Made by a program: the position numbers and the translations under genes
The notes under the pieces: generated by a model
Seen by the model: the letters and a program-made list of their open reading frames with translations, nothing else
What the model was told of the DNA's origin: nothing
The model's database searches: none
Assembly (NCBI RefSeq): GCF_020283565.1
Contig: NC_060065.1
Location: 21,924,866 to 21,988,865 of the forward strand
Source: Trifolium pratense
Lineage: Eukaryota; Streptophyta; Magnoliopsida; Fabales; Fabaceae
DNA length: 64,000 nucleotides
Direction of reading: 5' to 3'
Shown here: positions 1 through 10,776 of the stretch, one piece after another
Position numbering within the stretch: the stretch's first letter is position 1
How the letters are laid out: every line of letters starts with the position of its first letter

Positions 1-51
1 TTGAAGTCATATTTGTTAATTGTTGGTTGTCGATATAGTGGGTTTTGGGGT

Positions 52-215
52 AAAGGGCGGCTCAGTGTATGATGGTTCCACCTGGTCGGGTCTGGGGTGA
101 GCTGCCGATGTTTAAAGCCTTACCCTCGCAAGTGGAGAGACTCTGTCATGCATGAGCATGAGCTATAGATCACAAGGATGCGACCTTATTGTTCCAAAAC
201 TCATCCTAGTGGGTG
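52..215 (-). repeat. SINE-like repeat fragment
   Basis: Read on the minus strand, this block has the wording of a plant Au-type SINE: a GAGGGTAAGGC stretch, then CAGCTCACCCCAGACC and a pyrimidine-rich end near position 52. It lies in the intron upstream of the Rab exon. Only a loose B-box-like word is visible and no target duplication was found, so the family assignment is tentative. Confidence 0.3.
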
Positions 216-662
216 CTTTGGTTTTTGTTTGTAAACCTGATTTGGGATGATCTTATGTTATAAAATCAGTTTTGATTAAAACTGAATTTGAACTTTGAAT
301 TGCTTTAAATGAAAGAAATATTGTTTGGATATGTTAATAAAAATCATTGTTAGATATGGAAATGTTCTAAAAAATATATATCGCAATAGTTAATTATGAT
401 CATATTTTTGTCATTATGCAACTAGTTTTTTCACACAACAAAATACAAAATAGATTCTGCATGATTTTAACAAGTTTCAAATGGCGCAATTGATTTTTAT
501 TACGGCCACAGTTGTTTCTGCATGCAATTTCATATTAGCTTCTGTTGCATATTGGTTGGTTATAACCTGAACTTTTGTTTCTTTTCAAATTTGATTAGAG
601 AATTTGAGGTTTTTATTGGTTTACTCTGCATCTGAAATCTATATCTTCTCTCATTCTCTTAG

Positions 663-1101
663 GTACAGAGCAGTAACAAGTGCTTATTATCGCGGAGCTG
701 TTGGAGCAATGTTAGTTTATGACATGACTAAGCGTCAATCATTCGATCACATGTCAAGGTGGTTAGAGGAACTGAGGGGTCATGCAGACACAAATATTGT
801 CATAATGCTAATCGGCAACAAGTGTGATCTAGGAACTCTCAAGGCAGTACCAACTGAAGATGCACAGGAGTTTGCACAAAGAGAGAACCTATTCTTTATG
901 GAGACATCAGCACTTGAGTCGACTAATGTGGAAACTGCCTTTCTGACTATTTTAACTGAAATTTACCGACTTATCAGCAAGAAAACACTTACTGCCAATG
1001 ATGAGGCCGATCCTGGTGGTAGTTCAGGGCTTCTGAAGGGAACCAGGATAATTGTTCCTAATCAAGATATGAATGATAAGAAGGGTGGTTGCTGTGGATA
1101 A
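663..1101 (+). CDS. Rab GTPase, RABA5-type, 3' exon (partial gene)
   Basis: This is the C-terminal two thirds of a small Rab GTPase, a membrane-anchored switch for vesicle traffic; plant RABA proteins act mainly at the trans-Golgi and recycling endosome. An AG acceptor at 661-662 precedes the split codon that opens [20 protein letters not shown] (after the switch II region). The guanine-binding motifs NKCD and ETSA follow, then a variable tail ending in KKGGCCG, a double-cysteine prenylation motif. The wording around MTKRQSF and [11 protein letters not shown] resembles the RABA5 subgroup. Exon 1, with the P-loop and switch I, must lie upstream of the window, because bases 1-662 look like intron. 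An open frame runs back to an ATG at 604, but that is intron read-through. The exon is intact. Confidence 0.88.
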
Positions 1102-2299
1102 TCTTAGCTTTTTCTTGTTCTGGTCTTCTTGGGAAGCTTATTGCTCACTCTGGCTCTGCCTACATGTGAGTGGGTGTTTTTAGAGAGGGTAGTTCAATCT
1201 CATCAGCAAAATGTAGGATTTATTTGTTTAATACTGTACGCTTCTTCTGCTTGCGAAACCTTGCGAAACATACAGTCTTTTTTTGCATTTTTCTTTTCTG
1301 CCCTTTCTGGTTGTAGGATTTAAACTTGTTTATACAACAAATTCATGGCTGTGAAGGCATGGTTCAGTTCAGAAGGAGGAATGGAAACAGTACACAACTT
1401 GTTGGATACATTTTATATTTGGCAACTAGTTTAGGAAAAAGCTGATGTAATATGTGCAGGTGTATGAAGTGCATTAGTGAGGGGTATTACATTCCATTTA
1501 AATTTGAATTGAAGTTTCTAAAATATATGTTTACTCTGTTATGATTCTTCACACCCTTTAGATCCAAAAATCTTTTATCCTACTTGTTTGGATTTGGGGC
1601 GAGTTTGACAAAATGACAGTGATATCGTGATTTTGTAAAGCTCGCCATCGATCCATACATGTAGTAACACAAATAGAGATGCTAAATAAAGACCCTATTT
1701 GTTATATTTTTTTTTTTAAAATAGATTCTTATAGTGTAATATAATTTTGTATAAAAAATTTTTACGAAGAAACTTTTTATAAAAGTTTGAAATGAAAATT
1801 TGGTTTGAACATATGTTTATGATATATGATGTCATTTTTGAAATACAAGTTTTTGAAAAATTGTGATTTTAATTATGTTTTGATCTTCAATAATATATGT
1901 TTATAATATATTATATCAAAATTAGTGTTTCAATTTAGAAAAAACGAATATAAAAAAACTTGTAATATTTTAAAATCTATTTTAAAAAATACAAACAAAA
2001 AATCTATTTTTTTAAAACTGAAACAAACATACCCAAAATCATAGAAGCTCTTGAAAAAAAAAAAATAGAAGCTCTTGAAAATGTCAAGCGTATTTGTTTT
2101 TTTTCCCTTTTGTTTTTTTTGGAGTAACGTTATCCACACTCTACATTTTTTTAAGAAACCATAGGAGTATTTTTTGTGATTTCCCACACTAAATCGTGAT
2201 TTTGTTTTCCTATTGTTTTGTTTTGACAATAAAAAATTCAACTCATTTTTATTTTTTTTATTTTTTTGAAAATAATTCAACTCATTTTATTAAAACATA
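1102..2299. other. Rab 3' UTR and AT-rich spacer
   Basis: The first 400 bases probably hold the Rab 3' UTR. The rest is AT-rich spacer with A/T runs and a short direct duplication of AGAAGCTCTTGAAAA near 2044-2080. I see no gene. Confidence 0.5.
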
Positions 2300-2442
2300 C
2301 TTTATCCATAACAAAATATAAGCAAAAACTATTTTTAGGTTCATTATATGATTAATGTATTTAGACTATATTATAGACTAAATACATTAATCATACAATG
2401 AACCTAAAAGTAACTTTTGCTTATATTTTGTTACGGAGGGTG
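2300..2442. mobile_element. Stowaway-like MITE (1)
   Basis: This is a near-perfect palindrome flanked by TA at 2298-2299 and 2443-2444. The right end is the Stowaway/Tc1-mariner type (RC CACCCTCCGTAACAAA). The central arms TAGGTTCATTATATGATTAA and its inverse match the copies at 10111 and 44005. Confidence 0.8.
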
Positions 2443-2897
2443 TAATTCTCAATACAATTAGGTAATAACTCAAATAAGTAGCGCCTAGACTAAAAAATGA
2501 CCACCTTAATAAAGTTTTGAGCAATCATATTCGATTGACGCTTTACAAACTTCACTCGAAGTTGGGATGAAAAGAAAACAAAAACTTAATATATAAAATG
2601 ATATAACTAAATTCAGATAGACCAGTTTAACGAGCATGAATAACATCCGCAACAGTTGTCCAAAACATAAAATAAAATAACATCCACAACAACTTTGGAA
2701 AAACTGATGGATTATTTGTATCTTAAAAAAAGTGCACGAAATAAAACCATAATAAATCTCTTCAAAGGGCAATAAATAGGTTACAGGAAAAAGAAAACCA
2801 CTGACTGACCTTGGTCCTAAAAATCAGTAACATACTCTTATAACCTTAAATAAATAAATAAATAAAACAAGGTAATGTCAATCTCTTACATTTTCCA

Positions 2898-3845
2898 CTA
2901 TTCTTCCTCCTCACTGTCATCCTCTTGGTTGTCATCGTCGTCGTCGTCATCATCATCATCATCATCGTCATAATAATAATAATCATCATATGAGTCATCA
3001 TCGTCGTCATAATAGTAATCATCATCATCATCATCATCATCATATGAGTCATCATCGTTGTCGTAATAGTAATCATCATCATAATCATAATCTGAGTCAT
3101 CATCATCCTCTTCGACATCATTTGAGTTATCATCCTTTTCCACACCACTAGCTTCATCCTCATACTCATCTGCCTCGTTAGGATCCTCATTAGAAAAATA
3201 ATTAAGCGGATTTGGCCATAAATCTTCTTTGATAATTTGTGCAATCCCATCATCCATGTCATCTTTTAGCTCGGTATCACTGAACCAGCTAAAGAAACTA
3301 GTATTAGAAGGAGGCCGCTTGTTCCCTTTCTTCTCCTCACTAACTCCTTTGGGAATTTCCTTGCCCTCTTTCCACTTTATGGGTGTAGAAATGACCTTTG
3401 TTGTTCCTTCTTCAACGAAGGTAAAAGTCTTCACAATCTTTATATTCTCAAAATATGGATTAGTATTGAAGTTAAAAGTGATTGAATAGCCTGATTTGAC
3501 ATCTTTATGGTCTTCAACCTCAAGAGAGCTTAAATGCTTAAATATCTTTTGATCTTCTTCGTTCAAAAGATCGCCAAGAGTAGGATGAATCATAAAGGCA
3601 GTTGGCCAGAAATTGGGAATAGCTGACTTGATAAGATCATTGCGCTTATCATACACCGGTTTCCTTATCTCATTGTACTTTTTCTCGATATCAAGAGCTT
3701 TGTCACTTGCCTCCTCATTGATCTTTTCGAGCTCGTCTTGGATTTCTTGCAACTTTTCGATGGATAATACAAGTTCTCCATCGATTTCCTCAGGGTTCTC
3801 GCTCTTGTCGGAAACTTTCAACTTCTTGTTCTTGTCGGAAACCAT
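2898..3845 (-). CDS. NAP1-related protein (SET/NRP type histone chaperone), intronless
   Basis: The 315-residue product belongs to the NAP/SET family, nuclear histone chaperones that bind H2A/H2B and act in chromatin assembly and remodelling. Residues 1-60 carry the NRP-type start and the dimerisation helix ([20 protein letters not shown]). Residues 60-225 form the NAP fold, with [18 protein letters not shown], the KWKEG loop and [14 protein letters not shown]. From about 226 the tail is almost all Asp, Glu and Tyr. Plant NRPs are about 250-260 residues long and have multi-exon genes; this copy is a single uninterrupted frame with a tail about 55 residues longer. That fits a retrogene, though no poly-A tract or target duplication is visible. 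The start ATG at 3845 matches the usual MV.DK N-terminus. No stop or frameshift was seen. Whether it is expressed is unknown. Confidence 0.85.
   Translation of the reverse strand: MVSDKNKKLKVSDKSENPEEIDGELVLSIEKLQEIQDELEKINEEASDKALDIEKKYNEIRKPVYDKRNDLIKSAIPNFWPTAFMIHPTLGDLLNEEDQKIFKHLSSLEVEDHKDVKSGYSITFNFNTNPYFENIKIVKTFTFVEEGTTKVISTPIKWKEGKEIPKGVSEEKKGNKRPPSNTSFFSWFSDTELKDDMDDGIAQIIKEDLWPNPLNYFSNEDPNEADEYEDEASGVEKDDNSNDVEEDDDDSDYDYDDDYYYDNDDDSYDDDDDDDDYYYDDDDDSYDDYYYYDDDDDDDDDDDDDNQEDDSEEEE
2936..3110. repeat. ATC/ATA trinucleotide repeat coding the acidic tail
   Basis: Runs of CATCATCAT and CGTCGTCGT alternate with ATAATAATA, interrupted by two copies of CATATGAGTCATCATCG. Read on the minus strand this encodes the Asp/Tyr blocks of the histone chaperone tail. 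The repeat stays in frame. Confidence 0.85.
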
Positions 3846-4860
3846 CGTTGTTGTTGTTGTTTGAAAGAAGCCTGTTTCGTTGAAAGCCTGTCAGAATTAG
3901 ACAATCTCGTGGGTTATGTTTGAGCGTGCCTAAACTCAAAATTATTAAATATAATTAAACTCACAGTTTTTATAAATTAATTAAAAAATAAATAGTTTTT
4001 AACAAAGTTTAAACCCAAAGCTCAAAAGGTCGAGCGAGGGATTTTTACACACACATAAATTTCTCATTGTTATTATATTACATATACACTAGAGATATAT
4101 GGGGTTGTGTACGAAATTTTGAACAATTTTTTGGAGAGATTTGAACACAGTCACAAACAATATATATAATAGATATTCATAATTATAAGAGTGTAGGTGC
4201 ACATAAAATTTTGAACCTATAGTATACCAGTGTAAATAAGATAAATAAAAATATTAATTTTATTTTCACTAGATAAACGATCTAATTCAAGAATATCAAA
4301 ACCATACAAAAAAAAAAATCATAAAGACACTAGTTTTATTTTTACAGGATTCATAGACAAGATATTATAGGATGAGTAAATAAAATTTGATGATAAGCCA
4401 ACAAATAAGCATATGATCAAAATCAAAGGATATGATTAACATATAAACAAAATAAAAAAAAAACATAAAACAAATATTAACAAACCAAAATAAATCTTGA
4501 AACACAAGTGCTTATAAAAAAAAAAAAAAATAATCTTGAAACATAAGTGAACAAAATCGTTTGATCGTGCAACATGTACACATGCAATAATATTAGCTAT
4601 ATTCATATTCATTAATTTCATAATTAAAAAGATAGTTCAGGACTCTACCAAAAAAAAAAGAAAAAAGAAGATAGTTCAGGAATATATATATACCTAAATA
4701 GATGTATGAAAATTGATGGAAGTTGATTATCACTTCACTGTCACGATCACTCTTCTCTATAAGTATGAAATAACACAAGGCAAAGCTTCAATTTATAGAG
4801 AAATTTTTTGGGTCTCTATTTAGTCTTAAATATAATTTTTAATTCATTTCTTAATATGTA
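3846..4860. other. AT-rich spacer
   Basis: This is sequence upstream of the minus-strand histone chaperone gene, with a GTTGTTGTTGTTG run just before its ATG. It has many A/T tracts and no convincing coding frame. Confidence 0.5.
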
Positions 4861-5030
4861 TTTTTTTATTTTGACTACATTTATTTATTTTTTTGACTAA
4901 ATGTCTTTTTTTGGACTAAATTTTGACTAAATATCTTTTTTTGGACTAAATTTTGACTAAATATCTTTTTTGTTATTACTAAATAAATTTGACTAAATGT
5001 CTTTTTTTTACTAAATTTTGACTCAATGTA
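4861..5030 (+). repeat. Imperfect tandem repeat (GACTAAAT...TTTTTT)
   Basis: Roughly five imperfect units of about 30 bases share TTTGACTAAAT followed by a T-rich run and TGGACTAAA. The block is non-coding. Confidence 0.6.
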
Positions 5031-5089
5031 GTAATAAAGTTGATATGAGACCGTTATAGATTATAGTTGTTGATTGCTGGCTAATATTT

Positions 5090-6400
5090 GGTCACAATGT
5101 GATGGGGTATTTGCAAGGGTACAAAACCGTTTCAAGTAATAAAGCAGTAAGTAAATCGTTTCCATATGGATTGTGCCAAAACTACTAGTTTCGCATAAGA
5201 ATTTGGAAAGTAAAGGTGCTTTGCATTCGTTTTATTTGTTTTGTAAGAGTTTGACTAAATAAAAGTAAATAGAAATTAAATATAAATAACAATAAAATGA
5301 AGAGCAATTAAAGTAAAATTGTTGTGCGAGTAGATGCACGAGGTGATTAAGTGTTTCGAATTCCTCCCTTATTCCTGTTTGATAACTGACGTTATACCTG
5401 CCTTACTATATGTTATTCATCAGATAGATTAATTTCTATTAAAATAAGTTTAGTGCTACCATTCCTTATCTCTGTTGCAATTTGAATAAATTTTAGTCAA
5501 ACGTTAGTAGGTTTCCCCCTTGTTCGTCACGTTTCTTTACATTTAACAAGTTCTCACGTGTTCTCCTACCTTATTTGATTAACCCTAATCATGCAGAATT
5601 TAACTAAGTGTGAATCTTAATCCTACCCCCAAACCTCAGGTACTGAATTTAATGGTCTCATATTGGTTGGTTGAATCGTCTTTAGGTTCGGGCCTATTAG
5701 CTAGTCTGTTGTCACGTGATCAACTAATTCCTATGAGTTCGTTCTATAATGTGATCAAGATTAAGAACAAAACATTAAAACAAGACAATTATAGAGAATA
5801 ACTAAATAACAATTGAATATAATCTTGTTCGAACCAAATTACATGTCTCAAGCAATCATAAGGGAGTTCATTTACTCGACCTAACCTAGGAAAAATAAAT
5901 TACAAAGACAATAAAGAGAAAAGAACCTTAATGCCCTTGAAGTTCCTTAGCCCTCCTTGCTTCCTCCTTAGAGTTCTCCCAACTCTCTTTTGAATATTGG
6001 AATAACTCAATATTTCTGAATGAATAATTGTGAAGGAGAAGAGCTCTATTTATAGTTTTTCGGTTGGATTTGGGCTTTTTCGTGTGCTCCATCGAATCCA
6101 TCGTAGCCATGATGGCTTCAGGAAAAGCCTCATTGTGGCCACGATGGGTAATATCGTGGCACGATAAAAGATTTACTTTAGATTTTCTTCAGTTTGTTAA
6201 CCGCCTTCATCGTGCTGCGATGGACTTCATTGTGGGTACGATGGATGCACGCTTTTCTTCCTTTTATGCCCTTTTTTGATGCCTTTTCCATATTTTTTTT
6301 TGCTTTTTGGCTAAGTAACTTCGTTTCTCTAGGTATTTGCTTGCATTTGGTCTTCAATTGCTACTAAAACTACTAAAAACTATTCTAAAATACTACTAAA
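5090..6400 (-). mobile_element. LTR-like block, probably retrotransposon-derived
   Basis: The stretch has no coding frame of note but reads like an LTR and leader on the minus strand. A TATA-like CTATAAATAGAG lies near 6048-6060, followed by a pyrimidine-rich, then AG-rich leader. Near 6090-6245 the motifs ATCGTGG and CGATGG alternate on both strands. I could not find clear ends, a primer-binding site or a second copy in the window, so this is an inference from texture. Confidence 0.3.
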
Positions 6401-6808
6401 AACATCATATAGTTTACTGTCATCACAATGCATTCACACTTAATGCCAGAATTGACCTTCAAACCAGATTAAACTGGTGGTAAAAAAAAAATTTCACATG
6501 GAAACTTTAATTAGTGACAAAACATAAAAAATGGGGGTTTGAATTGTATTTCCCATTTAAAATATTTTTTAAAATGTCTTTTTAAACACAATTAAAAACT
6601 ATTTTATTTATCAAATCATTTAACTTCTGATTAATATATGACAAAACTTAAAGAACATAAACAAAAATTAAAATATTAGTAAAAAAAATAAATAAAAATT
6701 GAGGCTATAGGAGGAGAAATATAATACAATATTTTTATACCGGTTCACTACTAAATCGGTTAGCTAGTACAGTCCCCCCTAACAAAGTGATTTTGTGTTC
6801 TACACTTG
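6401..6808. other. AT-rich spacer left of the hAT insertion
   Basis: No gene is visible. Text near 6760-6808 (CGGTTCACTACTAAATCGG, CAGTCCCCCC) continues after the two insertions, at 7858 and again at about 8225. This suggests one older repeat interrupted twice. Confidence 0.4.
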
Positions 6809-7857
6809 TAGGGGTGTGCAAAAAATTTGGTTATCCTTAACCAAATTACTAACCAATTCATATCCAATTTTAGTTTGCAAAATCCATTTAAAAAAAAAAC
6901 CACACCACTCCAATAAAAAAACACCAATTATAAACCATAACCACATTTTGTAATTTGGTTTGGAATTGGTTTGAAAATTTAGGCCCAATAGCTAATTCAG
7001 GCCCAATCTTCAATTTTTTAAAATTCTTTATTATATAATAAAATAATTAATTAAAAGAGGGGTGGAGGACCGGTGGTCAACCGATGGTCAACGCCGGACC
7101 ACCGGCGGCCGGTGCGGCGGCGGGCGGCGGTTTCCGGCGGACCTCCGGCAACTTTCACGGCGGCCGGCGGTGGTGCTCCGGCGGCCGGCCACCACCAACC
7201 ACCCATACTATTTTAATATTATTTTATTTTAAAAATTAGATTTTTAATAATTATTTTAAAAATAATTAAAAAAATCAGTTTTTAATGTTTTTAATTTTTA
7301 AAAATAATTAAAAAATTCAGTTTTTTTTAAAATAATTAAAAAATCAGTTTTTAATGTTTTTAGTTTTTCAAAAATTTAGTATTTTAATTTTTTTCCTATT
7401 TATTAGTTTTTTTTGTATTTAAAAATCAGATTTTTTAATTTTAAAAATTACTCTTTTTTTAAATAATAAAAAATATTTTTAAAACAATATAAAAAATAAG
7501 TTTTCGGCTAAGTAAAAAATAATTTGGGTTTAAAAAAAATATTTTGTGAGTTGATTATAAACCAATTCAATCATAAAATTAATGAAAAATTATGTTTTTA
7601 AAATAATTAATAAATCTATTTTTTTTAATCAACTAATAAAAAAAATTAGTTTAAGTAAAAAACCTATTTAAAATTTGATCATGTGAATAACTTAAATTTT
7701 ATTACAAACCGGTTATAAATTGGTTCGATCCGGTTAATAACCAAATCCAAATTAGTTTTAAAAAATAACCGGTTTGTTATTGAAATGGTTTTGGTTTAGA
7801 ACCAAAACCATCAATTAGGTGTGGTGTGGTGTGGTTTCCAAACCATGCACACCCCTA
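6809..7857. mobile_element. Non-autonomous hAT-type transposon (1049 bp)
   Basis: The ends are the perfect 12-base inverted repeat TAGGGGTGTGCA / TGCACACCCCTA. An exact 8-base target duplication TACACTTG lies at 6801-6808 and 7858-7865. These are hAT superfamily hallmarks. Both subterminal regions are rich in AACC/GGTT words. The interior is AT-rich except for a GC-rich core at about 7060-7203 with repeated CCGGCGG. No transposase frame exists, so it must be mobilised in trans. The intact ends and exact duplication suggest a fairly recent insertion. Confidence 0.9.
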
Positions 7858-7907
7858 TACACTTGGAAGACTTAAACAATTATAATAAAAACCGATTATA
7901 TTAGGAT

Positions 7908-8220
7908 GGCTTAATTAAACTTTTAGTCTCTTATCTTTATTTTAGGTTTTAAGTTGGTCTCTTATTTTTTAAAAGTTTCAAGTTGGTACCTTATCTTTTC
8001 TGCATGTTTCAAGTTGGTACCTCCTGTCAAATTTTTCACTATTCCCGTTAAATTTGGACACGTGTCATCTTTCCAAATGTGGTTTCCGTTTACCACATGT
8101 CCAAATTTAACAGTAATAGTGACAAATTTGACAGGAGGGACAAACATGAAACATGTAGAAAAGATAAGGACTAACTTGAAACATAAAATATAAATAAGGG
8201 ATAAAAAGTGTAATTAAACC
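7908..8220. mobile_element. Long-TIR MITE (TTAATTA...TCCCTTAT type)
   Basis: The two halves are inverted copies. GGCTTAATTAAACTTTTAG at the left pairs with GTGTAATTAAACC at the right. Inner arms around ACATGTCCAAATTT and CAAATTTGACAGGAGG also pair. The open frames on both strands here simply mirror this palindrome. No exact target duplication could be read. Confidence 0.7.
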
Positions 8221-9785
8221 TCCTAAGATATATATAACCATAACCTAATATTTTCTTGCTTTCATACAAGAAAGACTTCACCTAGTGATCCACACTAGGA
8301 TTTTTGCCCCCTAATCTAGAGTGGTTTTCCCTGCCTTCTTCCCCTAAAAGGACGTCATGCCTTCACAGAAGGCCTTCCCGTCTCAAAAGCGAGAACTTCC
8401 TTGTTTGGTTAACAAGTTGTTGCCACTATTTGGCGGATTATATAATCTTTGAGTTTGTATAAGTGTTATACAAAATCATGGTTGACTTTTGCTCTTATGG
8501 TCCCAATAACTGAAGAATAACTGCTTTATGTTGAAGCACATTTATGAGAGTATAAAACATGAACTGAAGAATATTCTTCGATAATTCTTGAACCACTAGT
8601 TTCAACACTTTCATAAAGAGAGATACATATCATCATGAATGAACGTTTGTACTTGACTAATTAAATAACTCAAGAACACTTGATCACAAATAATCAAAAT
8701 AATTTAAAACATAATTAAGGTGTTTCATGTTTGTTATCTTTAAAATACTAAAATTAAAATTCCGACTTATGAGAAACACCCTCTGCCAACTTCTCATCGG
8801 TACAAGTAGCACTATTTGGTTAAGCCAATATGTATAACAAGAAGAAAAAAAAAAGAATAATTCAATTGCACAGCTTTTAGATTAGATAAATTATAAATTG
8901 TTGTATTACAAAATAGAGATATTCAACAAACTATAAAATATAAAAATGAATGCATTTTTGTGACTGATATCAATGTGGTTGTGACAAGGGGAGGTGGTAC
9001 TAGCAGCAAAGATAAAATTAGTCTCTTGTGTCCAGTTGATATCAATGTTTTAAATAATTATTTTGATCAAACGGTTCTAAGACGTCGATTGCACATAACT
9101 GTGTACAATTTTAATTGCACCTAATCCATTTCCATAACTATTCATCCTAAGCTATCACAACAACCCATGAAGCAGAACAAAGATTCTTACCAATAAAAGT
9201 TGCAATAGAACTTCCATCAGCAATAGCCAGTTTTGGACCCTTGCAGCATTAATTAATTATGCACAACCATAAGCATCTTTATAAAATCGCATGAAGACAA
9301 CATATGGACGCAGCTAGTGCTTGTCTCAACTCTAACATTAAGTTATGTCACATAATCCCTTGTCCGGTTTAAAGTTTTTGCATCAGTTCGATTAAGAATA
9401 TTCTAATTCTAATCGGTAATATGCGTAAATTGCATCATAAATCTTTATTTAATTCACTTTTTTTTTTCAAAAATAATTAAAATCACTCAACTTATAAGAT
9501 ATACTCTTTTTTTTTTTCCTTTGAATATTCGGTATTCGGTCTAAATACCGACATGTCATCGTTCATCAATAGGAGTTCAATTGACACCATAACAAAAACA
9601 GTTTCTATAAACTTACTCATTGGCACTAAAAAATTCAAACCTAAAATCTAGAGAGTAACATACTTTGAAGATGCAAACGACCAACCCCTCGAGGTTAAGC
9701 ATAAGATGTATTGGGAAGGATTAACATAATTTTATGAACACACCTGACAAATATACTCTCCGGGTATCTTTGTTTCATTGCTTAA
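8221..9785. other. Non-coding spacer
   Basis: The first 200 bases read like the continuation of the repeat interrupted at 6809 (CAAGAAAGACTTCACCTAG, GCCTTCACAGAAGGCCTTCC). The rest is AT-rich spacer. I see no gene, RNA gene or clear element. Confidence 0.5.
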
Positions 9786-9984
9786 AAAGAAATGCTATCT
9801 AGACACATTTTTTGAGGCAAAAATACAACATCTAGGGACAATTTTGTCATTTCATATCCTTCTCTCTTCCACCATCATTATTTCTTCTTTACCAACTTGT
9901 ACTTTTTTATTAGAGAAATGACTTAATTACCCCTAGATGTTGTATTTTTTGTCTCATAAAGTGTGTCTAGATAACATTTCTTTT
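9786..9984. mobile_element. Palindromic MITE (AAATGCTATCTAGACACA type)
   Basis: AAGAAATGCTATCTAGACAC at the left is repeated inverted at the right as GTGTCTAGATAACATTTCTT. The arms continue inward through ACAACATCTAGGG. Target duplication is unclear. Confidence 0.65.
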
Positions 9985-10110
9985 GTTTAAATAATATACT
10001 TCTGTTTATTGATTTCTGTGCACACTCTATCATTATTTTATTTCATACGGTGTCAAATATTTGTCAGCTGATTGTGTTCAAATATCATACTTCTTACAAC
10101 AATTAATATA

Positions 10111-10258
10111 CTCCCTCTGTAACACTTTATAAACAAAAATGCACTTTCTAGGTTCATTATATATTTAATGTATCAGGTCCATAATATAGACCAGATACAT
10201 TAAATATATAATGAACCTAAAAAAGTCTACTTTTGCTTATAAAATGTTAAGGCGGGAG
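10111..10258. mobile_element. Stowaway-like MITE (2)
   Basis: TA target duplications lie at 10109-10110 and 10259-10260. The ends are CTCCCTCTGTAACA and RC CTCCCGCCTTAACA. It shares the palindromic core TAGGTTCATTATAT with the copy at 2300. Confidence 0.85.
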
Positions 10259-10290
10259 TAGGAATTAGATTTGTCAATTTAAAAAACAAA

Positions 10291-10698
10291 GGCTTAATTA
10301 GTCTTTTGGTCCCTTAAAGATATTTTAGGTTTCACAACGGTCCCTTAAAGAAAAAAAGGTCGGGATTGATCCCTTAAAGACACATTTGTTTCTCAATTGG
10401 TCCTTTCCGTCAATTTTTTACAAAAAAACATTAGTTTTAGTAGACTGAATTGTGGATGTCATTAAGTGTAAGTGGTCCACCAAAAACCTTATTAATTTTT
10501 AAAATTTTAACCATTGGAATTTTTTGTTATATTTGGAGTTAAAATTTAACGGAAAGGACCAATATGACAAAAATATATGTCTTTAAGGGACCAATCCGGA
10601 CCTTTTTTTCTTTAAGGGACCAATCCGGACCTTTTTTTCTTTAAGGGACCATTGTAAAACCTAAAATATCTTTAAGGGACCAATAGACTAATTAAGCC
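10291..10698. mobile_element. Mutator-like MITE next to a P450 promoter
   Basis: This 408-bp element has long inverted ends: GGCTTAATTAGTCTTTTGG pairs with CCAATAGACTAATTAAGCC. A 9-base duplication AAAAACAAA lies at 10282-10290 and 10699-10707, the length expected for Mutator-like elements; its low complexity lowers the weight. The arms carry CTTTAAGGGACCA words, one duplicated in tandem near 10579-10645. The right end lies about 23 bases before a TATA box. Confidence 0.8.
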
Positions 10699-10721
10699 AA
10701 AAACAAATAACCTAAACTACT

Positions 10722-10730
10722 CTATAAATA
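10722..10730 (+). promoter_or_regulatory. TATA box of the first P450
   Basis: CTATAAATA lies 55 bases upstream of the ATG at 10777. The short leader up to the ATG is A-rich and has no upstream ATG in the expected transcribed part. Confidence 0.6.
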
Positions 10731-10776
10731 GTCCTCTTTAAATCATCTCCTACATAAAAAACATAGACAAATAAAA

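Noticed and set aside
604..660. ATG at 604 as the start of the Rab protein
   Set aside because: The residues before YRAVTS are unlike any Rab and would omit the P-loop; an AG acceptor at 661-662 fits the normal split codon.
2846..3262. Met/Thr-rich frame on the minus strand
   Set aside because: It is the out-of-phase reading of the ATC/ATA repeat that encodes the acidic tail of the histone chaperone.
7954..8193. Opposing open frames of 60-79 codons on both strands
   Set aside because: They mirror each other because the sequence is a palindromic MITE; no protein family fits.
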